A stretch of DNA of 43,804 bases, from the NCBI GenBank assembly GCA_013115135.1, contig JABANP010000446.1:1-43804 (forward strand), given 5' to 3'. The translations under genes and the position numbers were made by a program. Of this stretch, positions 33,067 to 41,300 are shown one piece after another (position 1 is the stretch's first letter; each line of letters begins with the position of its first letter). This DNA is from Perkinsus olseni. Its lineage: Eukaryota; Perkinsozoa; Perkinsida; Perkinsidae. The notes beneath the pieces were generated by a model that did not search any database, was not told where the DNA came from, and worked only from the letters and a program-made list of their open reading frames with translations.

Positions 33067-33624
33067 GCTAGGGCCATCCTAGGGCGATGCCATCGCTGTG
33101 ATGACGGATTGCGGAATGTGAAGGAATCTTTGAAAAACAGTCACACACTACAGTTGCTCCACTCAGGCGCGGGTAAGTCAGGCGAAGGGGCTGACCTGAT
33201 CGGTCGGAAGATTACTTTCTACGCGCTAGAAGGTGGTGGCTTATCTGCTTGTTGGAAGAGTACCCTGTACGCGGTGAATAGTAGGTCACCGTGAAGGTGA
33301 TCGTGGGTGAAATACTTGCCGTCACAACAGAGGTGTGTTATGCACGGCCGAATGATTCCCCTTCGAGTGGGACCCCTCACGTCATCCAAAGCTACCAAAT
33401 ATTTCGTTCGCTTTAATGTCTGGTGGAATCCTCTGGAAACTTCCAGAAACTACCAGGAGCTCGCAGTTAGCCGTCAATAGCGTTTCCTGACTCGAAAAAG
33501 GAAGGCGTTCCGACTTCTCCGACTGGGTGCCCGATCCTGGACTCCGTGACAAAAGCCTCGTAATGCCCTGAATTGATTTTGTCCACCTTAACTCAATTCA
33601 ATGCATTGACAACGACAGGTGCCT

Positions 33625-33690
33625 CCAACTGAGCACATCGGCAAGCGTCTAACTAAGCCGGAACCGTGGGCGTTGGACTATAAACTCACA
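33625..33690 (+). repeat. 66-bp dispersed repeat, copy 2, with target duplication
   Basis: 60 of 66 positions match copy 1 at 11162-11227. It is bracketed by perfect 13-bp direct repeats ACAACGACAGGTG at 33609-33621 and 33692-33704, a clear target-site duplication. Each contains CAG|GTG, so the insert has potential splice boundaries on the plus strand. It lies just downstream of the 33727-34778 gene stop. Confidence 0.85.
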
Positions 33691-33726
33691 CACAACGACA
33701 GGTGAACATGACATCTATGTTTCCAG

Positions 33727-34778
33727 TTAGGTGATAACCTCTTCTTCTGTCCAAGTTTTGAGGTAGTCTTCTAGCCCGGCAGTGTGAGCTAAGAGATCCA
33801 GGTCAACCAGTTCGTGTACAAGCATAATCTTTCTCTCTTCCTTGGTACCTGTCCGGTACATGAATGATATGGTGTCCTTGCTCTCGACACAGATCATTGT
33901 TGAGTGTTCCGATAGTTCTTTCAAGCTTTGATCGAAAGCCATGTTCACATGAAAGAATGTCGCCGTTAGAACCGGCCAGACCTCGAAGTGCCTCTTCGTG
34001 GCGTAGCAGTCCTTGAAAACTTTCACGTAAGCATGTTCGTCGTTGACATGATTCGCTCCATAAACTTCGTACGGTATATGGTACTTCAAAGCCATATTAT
34101 TGACGGTGAATCTCCCCTTTTCTTTGTGGTAAAATGTAATATTGGCAGTCTGCCTCCCAGCATCCCTTCCGGTTACTTCAATGTCCATGTTAATGAGTTC
34201 CTTGTAATCATAGTTTGGACCCTCCACTTTCACATACCGTCCTGGTGTGATAGCCAGCGGGCCCTCAATGAGGGCCCCTCATGCACAGAGTCGGTGAGCA
34301 TCAGCCCCACATCAGCGAAACGACCATCTTGGAGTCGCAACTTGATGGTCACCGACTTACCACCACCGGCGGGACAAATGAGAAAACCCTCATTATTTTG
34401 AATACCCAAATTCGAGAATTCGTGGTTCATCGTCTCCCGGAAAAACGTACCGACAAGCAGAGTTCGTGCGGATGCTATCTTCTGCACGACGTAGCGTTTG
34501 CGGCTTAGCTCCCTTCTTGTTTCATCGTCATTGGTTCTACTCGGCAGCTTCTGTAGAGCGCAACGGTCGAGAGCGAACTCTCGACCATCTTCATGTTTGA
34601 ATCTTAGGTCGGCTCTCGCTCCGTGCTGCGTCGCCACGTATCTCATGCTCAAGCCGTCCAAGGAGGGAATCTCTTGGCTGCCCTCTACCATTTCGTAATA
34701 CCCTAGCGGTAGAGCAGGGGGCCTGTAGAAAACCGTCGCACCAGTGAACGTCGTAGTGACTGCAATGAGAAGCCTCAT
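33727..34778 (-). CDS. Secreted protein of two diverged domain copies, frame broken
   Basis: From the ATG at 34778 there is a signal-like leader (MRLLIAVTTTFTGATVF). The frame runs to a stop at 34230 and continues in another frame to the stop at 33727. The two halves align weakly with each other: LRFKHEDGREF/ITFYHKEKGRF, ALxxxxP, VGTFFRETM/TATFFHVNM, then IC...I, which suggests an internal duplication of about 150 residues. The frame change falls at a G4 run near 34277 beside a local direct and inverted repeat of GAGGGCCC. Either one base is missing, or a 23-nt GT-AG stretch is spliced. No known family. Secreted or vacuolar location is inferred. Confidence 0.62.
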
Positions 34779-35446
34779 GATTATGAATACAACTTCAACA
34801 CTGCTAACGACACGAACGGCCAAATAGGAGCTGTGAAATGAGACGAAAGAAGCGCGACCTGCTTCCGGCTCCGGCTGTCCGCTTACCTCTGCTTCTCCTA
34901 ATGTTAGTTTGCTAGATCTAGCGCAGAATCCGTCTCAGTAGGTTCTCATTGCCGTTAATACCGCGCACAACTTCAAAAATCCTTTGGATGCGTGGAAGTA
35001 TTTCAAGTTCTCAAGATTCCGACGCGCAGACTTGCAGGGCGAGCGCTGAATTGATTCCAATTATCTCTACACCTTCGCTCCGCCTCACTCTATTGTTATG
35101 GGACGAACTTCGGCCCATTTCTGCCACGAAAACCTACGGCCCGTATATGGGACACTCGTCCCTTGTGTTGTGACGATTGCTTCATAGTGTTGCAAGCTGA
35201 GCTACACAGCTATAGCGCTAGAGAGTGTTGCAGCGTCATACTCATAAGTACGTGTGAATTCCATAGAGGATTCGTGGATTCGTATCTACGTATTATCGTA
35301 TCTATTGTACGCTTGGCAAGTGTACTCTAAGGTGCAAGGTTTGGATTGCGTTATCTATAAGTTGGGTTATTACGTAGCGACAAGTCTATCAAACTTGCGT
35401 TCATACCTTGACATCTAATTGGTAGCAACTCCTTGTTCAACGACTT
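34779..35446. other. Upstream region of the retrotransposon
   Basis: The first TTCGGCCC and CGGCCCG words typical of the retroelement appear at about 35109-35140, so the element probably begins at or before 35.1 kb. A 5' LTR and primer-binding site should be here, but no copy of the putative 3' LTR start could be matched by eye. Confidence 0.4.
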
Positions 35447-35467
35447 GTGCTACATTATATCGTTACT

Positions 35468-36622
35468 ATGCCTGGAGAGTTTCAGTTTATCGAGAAGGAT
35501 GTGATTCGTGCTGGCAACACGGCTTATGATGAGTTTATTGCCAATGGTGCTTCCGAGGATTTGGCGGAAAGGGCCCGTACTTCGGCCCGGGAGAGCGCAA
35601 CTGCTCATAATGAGGTAGTGCAAGCCGCTCGAGCTTGTGGCTATGGTTCTGGTACGGCGACTTCCTCTTCTGCTTCTCCTGATGCTCTTGGAGTTTCTAG
35701 CCCGTCTTCCACGGTCGTACAGATCGTTCAGTCTCCTATGCCTGAACGATATGATGGGATCGCTGATTTTGAGGACTGGTTGAGGCGTTATGAGGCAGAC
35801 GCTAGAGGTTCTGGTTGGACTATGAGTCAGATGGCTGAGCGTTTGGGAAACTACTTGCGTGGTACTTATTTTGAGGTTTGGCATCAGCATTGTTCTAAGA
35901 CCGATTTTGAGGCTGATCGTAAGGCGTTGTTGGATATGTTTGCTTTGGTTCGGCCCGATGAGATCCTGGATAAGTTCAATTCGCTGACTTGGGATAGGTC
36001 TACGCGAGTGGTATCTTTCCTTACTATGTTACGCCGTTATATGACTAACTATAACAAGACCTTACCGGCTGACCATAAGCTCTCTTCCACTCACATGGAC
36101 AAGATGATAATGGATCGTATGATTGCTAATGCCCCCGATGGAGCCAAGTCCGTACTCCGTCGTAGGCAGCCCAAGACTATTCAAGAGGTATGTGAGATCT
36201 TTGAGGATTTCAAGGAACGAGCTCCTGCTAAGTCTGGTGGTCCTGCGGCAGCTGGTATAGCTTTGGGTGGTACTGCGACCGATGATCATGTGTCCAAGCT
36301 TATCGATACCTTTACGGCCTCTCAGAACGCTATGGTGGGATCTATTACGAAGTTGGTGAACCAGATGAAGGATACTGGTGGTAATGGATTCGGCCCGAAT
36401 GGTGGTAGGAGGTCTCAGAAGGGTAAAGGGAAGAAGCGTACCCCGAAGTGTTATTTATGCTCTGATGCTCATTGGGCTCTCTCTTGTCCGTTCAAGAAGC
36501 ATGATCGTGGTTGTTTTATCTGTGGTTCGTCTGACCATATGGCCCGGTCGTGTCCTCAGTACTCATCGTTTGTGACTACGATTGCTAACAAGAAGGCTAG
36601 CGGTGTGTCGGGAAACTGTTAG
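35468..36622 (+). CDS. gag: Retrotransposon Gag (capsid plus two zinc knuckles)
   Basis: 384 residues from the ATG at 35468. Residues about 95-260 look like a retrotransposon capsid domain (DFEDWLRRYEADARGSGWT, then ERLGNYLRG, and TWDRSTRVVSFLTMLRRYM). The C-terminus is basic and carries two zinc knuckles: CYLCSDAHWALSC, a CX2CX3HX4C variant one residue short, and CFICGSSDHMARSC, canonical CX2CX4HX4C. Gag packages element RNA into particles. The TAG stop at 36620-36622 follows the slippery site by one codon. The words TTCGGCCC occur in it in different codon phases. Confidence 0.92.
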   Translation: MPGEFQFIEKDVIRAGNTAYDEFIANGASEDLAERARTSARESATAHNEVVQAARACGYGSGTATSSSASPDALGVSSPSSTVVQIVQSPMPERYDGIADFEDWLRRYEADARGSGWTMSQMAERLGNYLRGTYFEVWHQHCSKTDFEADRKALLDMFALVRPDEILDKFNSLTWDRSTRVVSFLTMLRRYMTNYNKTLPADHKLSSTHMDKMIMDRMIANAPDGAKSVLRRRQPKTIQEVCEIFEDFKERAPAKSGGPAAAGIALGGTATDDHVSKLIDTFTASQNAMVGSITKLVNQMKDTGGNGFGPNGGRRSQKGKGKKRTPKCYLCSDAHWALSCPFKKHDRGCFICGSSDHMARSCPQYSSFVTTIANKKASGVSGNC

Positions 36623-36650
36623 GGCGCTCGCCTGACAGCCCGCGAGCGCC
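36610..36650 (+). promoter_or_regulatory. Programmed -1 ribosomal frameshift signal
   Basis: The slippery heptamer G GGA AAC (36610-36616) is in the correct zero-frame phase (TCG GGA AAC) one codon before the gag TAG. After a 6-nt spacer comes a perfect 9-bp GC-rich stem, GGCGCTCGC (36623-36631) with GCGAGCGCC (36642-36650), closing a 10-nt loop. Slipping back one base at AAC enters the protease frame, which is open from there. Heptamer, spacer length and stem all match the canonical X XXY YYZ design. Confidence 0.88.
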
Positions 36651-37698
36651 GCAAGTTGTACTATATCCTTTTGGGAGGAACAATGGTTTGTTCCTCTATG
36701 CTGATCTTCTCTTTGACCATCGTCGAGTTGGTCCGTTACGCTGCTTGGTGGATACTGGCTGTTGTTCTACTATGGTGGCAAGGCGGGTGGTTCCTCGTGA
36801 AGTCGAGATTCGGCCCGTTACCGGTCCTTCTCTTATGACGATTGATCGTTCTATCTGTACGTTTTTGGGAATGACTCCTTTGACTGTAGAAGCCTATGAT
36901 GGTGACAAGGCTAGGAAGGGGATGGCCCCGGACCGTGTTGATCCTAGGTTCCCTTTTCGTGTTGAAGCTTTGGTGGTGGATTCTCTGGCTTATGACTTGA
37001 TATTAGGGCATGATTTCATGTCTCACTATGGGTTGGATATTCAGTATTCGGCTACTCCGATTCAGATTGTTGGTAACCCCCCGTTGAAGGAGCCCTCGTC
37101 TCTTCCGTGGTTTGTGGAGCATCCTGTGCAAGCAGCCAACTTGAAGGGTAAGGCTGAGTCCTATTGCTTGTCGTCACAGCACACCTCTCGCGCTGCGACT
37201 TCGCCCGATAACGACTCCTTTGATTTGTCTTGCCCGGAGTATTTGGTGGCTGGCGCTGGTACCAAGATTAACGTGGTACCACTGACTGATGAGGAGTTAC
37301 GTGAGAAAGGTTGGCCCGTTTCAAGATCCAGTTCGGCCCCGACACCTTCTGCGACTTCAATACCGCCCGCTTCGGATTTGTTAGCGGCCGGCATGTGGCC
37401 TCCGCCTGGTTATGAGGATACTGATGACCTTCAAGATGACCCGCTTGCGGATCCGTTGAGGTTTGCCGTTCCGGACTTCCGTGATACGTCGATACAGTTA
37501 CCGGGGAACCTCCATTCATACATTGCTGTTTCATACATTGCAGGTTTCGTCCACGATTGTTTCGTCCATGGTAGGGTTCATCCTGCTTGTTTCGTCCATG
37601 TTACTTCCGTACATCCTCATTCATACACACCTCTTTCGCCCGCGGGTCTTGAGTACATGATTCTTTCATCCACGCCGTTTCGTCCAATCATGCTCTAA
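36616..37698 (+). CDS. pro: Retrotransposon protease and linker, interrupted 3'
   Basis: The -1 frame from 36616 is open to 37698. CLVDTGCCSTMVARRVV holds the aspartic protease D-T-G (codons at 36751-36759), and a hydrophobic glycine-bearing segment (YDLILGHDFMSHYGLDIQ) matches the I-L-G-x-D motif of retropepsins. It is followed by a Pro/Ser-rich linker. From 37503 onward the frame reads through the left arm of the inserted element (repeated FVHDCFVHG-like peptides) and ends there, so the native link to reverse transcriptase is lost. It would process the polyprotein. Confidence 0.85.
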   Translation: MLGRSPDSPRAPQVVLYPFGRNNGLFLYADLLFDHRRVGPLRCLVDTGCCSTMVARRVVPREVEIRPVTGPSLMTIDRSICTFLGMTPLTVEAYDGDKARKGMAPDRVDPRFPFRVEALVVDSLAYDLILGHDFMSHYGLDIQYSATPIQIVGNPPLKEPSSLPWFVEHPVQAANLKGKAESYCLSSQHTSRAATSPDNDSFDLSCPEYLVAGAGTKINVVPLTDEELREKGWPVSRSSSAPTPSATSIPPASDLLAAGMWPPPGYEDTDDLQDDPLADPLRFAVPDFRDTSIQLPGNLHSYIAVSYIAGFVHDCFVHGRVHPACFVHVTSVHPHSYTPLSPAGLEYMILSSTPFRPIML

Positions 37699-37767
37699 CT
37701 CCGCTTCTTTCTTCCAGGGCTTTTCGTACAAGCCTTTCGTACATGTGAGTTTCATCCACGCTACTTT

Positions 37768-37803
37768 TAGACATATGTGACGCCGCGGCGTCACATATGT
37801 CTA
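37768..37803. repeat. 36-bp perfect palindrome
   Basis: TAGACATATGTGACGCCG at 37768-37785 is followed immediately by its exact complement to 37803, with no loop. It sits at the inner edge of the left arm of the foldback-like element. It could extrude as a cruciform or mark the end of a nested insertion. Confidence 0.95.
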
Positions 37804-37842
37804 GTAGTGTTATGGCCGCGCCGCCGGCTCCACTATTACCAT

Positions 37843-37906
37843 TTACCCCTACCCCGATTCGAACCTGGGACCATCGTCATGCAAGCCGGGAGCTCTACCA
37901 ATTCCG
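37843..37906 (-). other. tRNA-like segment flanked by 10-bp direct repeats
   Basis: On the minus strand an A-box-like TAGCGGAATTGGTAGAGC is followed at tRNA spacing by a B-box-like GGTTCGAATC, with TTGCATG at the anticodon position. Acceptor and T stems do not pair properly, so it is not a working tRNA gene. CTATTACCAT is repeated at 37833-37842 and 37907-37916, like a target duplication. It could be a short SINE or tRNA-derived insertion with a pol III promoter. Confidence 0.5.
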
Positions 37907-38377
37907 CTATTACCATCACCTACTACGACCTAAGAATCTCACCGCCGCCTCTACTGGTGAGTCACCAGTGGTGACGATCTAGCACTCCCCCGCATCAGGT
38001 TGTCTCTGTGATGATCCCAGTGCCTAGAGGCTCCAAACATGAATGGAGCCAAGCTGAATAGTTGGGTATCTCGTGGGCGGTACTTTGTCGGGAATCAGGG
38101 GGGAGTCATACAGGTGAGTAGGTTAGTAGCTCAAGCTGGTATTCCCGAAGTCGTGGGTTCATTTCCTTCGATAAACATTTGCGTGTCGTCAGTTTCATAT
38201 GTACGAACCACTATTGGACGAATGAATTTTTTTCGAAAAGATCGTGGCCGAATAGATCACAACGAGCATATCTTTGGATCAACCGCCCATGGACGAAATA
38301 ATCGTGTACGAAACCGGTTATGGATGAAAAAATCGTGACCGAAACATACAATTTTTCGGTGTACGAAAAGATCATGA

Positions 38378-41300
38378 ATGAACCGCAATTTGTACGAAAC
38401 AATCTTGGATCGAAGCTGCAGTGGACCAATCGATCATGGACGAATCGCGGTACACCCACAGTTACCCGAGTTTTGTTCTTCCCCTTCGGAAGAGCAGCGC
38501 CCCGTAGCTGCTCTATGTGAGGAGTTCTCTGACTTGTTCGCGGTTCGGCCCGGCTTCTGCAATTCGGCTTCGCATTGCATCAATACTGGTTCTAATCCTC
38601 CCCTTTGTGAACGTGTTCGGCCCTTACCTCATCGCTGGAGAGAAGAAGTGTCTGCTATGTTGCAGGAGATGGAGTCTCTTGGGGTTATTCGTCGAAGTAC
38701 TTCACCTTGGCGCTTTCCGTGTGTCTTCGTTCCGAAGAAAAATGGTAAGGTCCGTATGTGTATCGATTATCGTGGTTTGAATCGGTTATGTGAGACGGAG
38801 GCTTACCCTGTTCCTCGGCCCGATGACGTCCAAGAACATCTCGGTAATGCGAAGTACTTTACTACATTGGACCTTCGAAGTGGTTATTGGCAAGTACCTG
38901 TTCGGCCCGAAGATCAAGCTAAGACTGCGTTTTGCCCTGGCCCGGGGTTCCCGCTATATGAATGGCTTCGTATGCCCTTTGGTCTAGCCTCAGCTCCGGC
39001 GACTTTTCAGCGACTTATGGACTCTCTGGTCGGAGACTTACCGTTCGTCAAGTGTTATCTGGATGACCTGTTGATCTTCAGCTCATCTTTGGAAGAGCAT
39101 TTGGCCCACCTTCGACAAGTCTTCGAGCTTTTACGAGCAGCAGGCTTGACTATTGCCGCTGAGAAGTGTGCTATTGCTGAGACTTCGGTGGATTACCTTG
39201 GCCACACCTTCGGCCCGTCTGGCATGACTCCCGATATTAAGAAGGTTGAGACTATTCTGCGATGGCCTGTGCCCGGCTCTGTGCCTGAGCTTCGGTCCTT
39301 CTTGGGATTAGCCAATTATTATCGAGGGTTCCTCCCACACTTTTCTGAGAGGACTAGGCCTTTGTACGAGTTGTTGACGGAAAGTATCAAGCTGAAGACT
39401 TCGGCCCTACTTCCTTGGACGGATACTTGTGAAGCCGCTATGGTAGACGTGAAGGAGAATTTGGACCGGTTACCATTGCTCACCTACCCCGATTTTACTC
39501 GGCCCTTTCAACTCATTACGGACGCTAGCGACGTGGCTATTGGAGGAGTTCTGGAGCAAGATGGTGCTCCCCTCTCGTTCTTTAGTCAAGCACTGACTAG
39601 TACTCAGCGTCGTTGGCCGGTGTATGAGCGTGAGGCCTTTGCGATATTCCGTTCGTTGGAGCGATTTCGGAATTTATTGTTGTGGTATCCCTTGGAGTTG
39701 ATCGTCTTCACTGACCATAAGCCATTGACGTTTTTGGAGACTTCTACGACGCCTAAGGTTCAACGGTGGATGCTGAGCCTTTGTCAGTATTCCTTTTCTA
39801 TCCAGTATCGGCCCGGTAAGGATAATGTGGTGGCAGATGCGTTATCACGGCTTCCTTCGGCCCGTAGTGATATGGATATTGAGCAACCTGAGCCGCCTGT
39901 TCATTCCGCTGCTATGTTGGCTCCGGTTTGTCTTGGCTCTGGCTTGGTGTACCAACTGGACATGGAGACTTTGAAGAAGGAGCAGTTCGCCGACAGTAAC
40001 CTATGGTGGGTGATGAAGAAGCTACTCGGTGAACGTTCTGACGATAGACATGAGCGGTTTAGCCTATACGCTGCAAGACTGTTGGAGTTCTCCTTGGAGG
40101 ATGGAGCCCTTATGTATACTCGAGAGGTATGTGATGGTCGACAACCGCAAGCAGTGCCGGTTATCCCTTCGTCACTCAAGGATCGTATGTTATATGAGGC
40201 TCATGAGTTACAAGGACATCAAGGTCTCCAAGCGACTCGTCGTTGGTTACAGTCCCGATGCTATTGGCTGGATATGGAAGATGACGTGCGACTTCATCTT
40301 TATTGTTGTTCGAAGTGCTTCCCGTCGACAACTGATTCGGAAGGTGAGGAGCCTTATAGGCCCGCTATGATGGCAACTTTGGCGAGTTTCGTATTGGATG
40401 ACTCTTCGGCCCGACCTGTTGTGGCTGGGAATGTATCTGGCGTTCGGCCCGTTATCCCGTCTGCCCTGGTCACGGCATCTGAGGAGTGGTCCAGGGAGGA
40501 TATACGACTACGACAAGACGAAGATGATGTTATCCGTCTGGTGAAGGAGCGCCTACGAGACCAGCAACCTTTCGGTCGAGCAGCAATGAGAGATCCCTTG
40601 TTTCGGCCCTACCGCAAGCTTTGGTCTGTGCTGTTCCTAGATGACTTGGACTTGTTGGTTCGTATGGTCAAGTACTTGCCCGACGATGAGAAGTCCTATG
40701 TTCCGGTCATTCCTGAGTCCTTACGCAAGCCGTTGTTATACAAGTTCCACGACCTGGGCGGCCATTTTGGTAAGCAGCATATGTGGGATCGTATGAGAAG
40801 ACTTTGCTTTTGGCCCGGTATGAACGTTGATATCACGGATTATGTGGCTCAGTGTGACCGCTGCCTGACCATTAAGGCTAGACAGCAGCCGGCCTCGGCC
40901 CTAGTGCCGTTCCCGGTTGGCGCACCTTGGCATACTATCGCCGTGGACTTTCTCTTTGTCGGCCCGTCTAACGAAGGTTCTACCAAGTTGCTTGTCATCG
41001 TGGATCACTTTACGCGTTGGGCCGATGCTTATGTCGTTAAGGGTGAAGGATCCATAGACGCTTTGGCCCCGTTGCTGCAACTCTTCTCGCAGTTCGGCCC
41101 GCCAGCTAGGATCCTGAGCGACCAAGGACCTGGCTTTGAGAGCGATGTCTTCTGTAATGCTTTGAAGATCCTTGGGATATCGAAGGTTCGGTCGACTCCG
41201 CATCATCCAAGCTCTAACGGTCACGTCGAGCGTTTCAACTCCACTATTCTCAATCTTTTGAGGACGGCGACTCAGACGCTTGGTGATTGGCAAGGTCATC

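Larger units (their letters stand above)
32558..33726. other. Spacer with hairpin units and a dispersed repeat
   Basis: About 1.17 kb between two convergent genes. It contains three GGTGAGYCG units with hairpins (32975-33066) and repeat copy 2 (33625-33690). No gene is supported. Confidence 0.5.
37503..38457. mobile_element. 955-bp foldback/MULE-like element inside the retrotransposon
   Basis: Flanked by the 9-bp duplication ACAGTTACC (37494-37502 and 38458-38466). The left arm (about 37515-37770) is a degenerate tandem array of 14-16-bp units such as TTTCGTCCATG, TTTCATCCACG and TTTCGTACATG. The right arm (about 38195-38450) is made of their complements, such as CATGGACGAAA and TGTACGAAA. 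The arms therefore form a long inverted repeat built from subrepeats, the design of foldback transposons. The outer ends also pair (GGGGAACC...ATTC versus GGGTGTACC...ATTC). The centre holds a 36-bp palindrome and a tRNA-like segment. No transposase. Codon register on both sides shows it landed in a continuous pro-pol frame. Confidence 0.82.
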
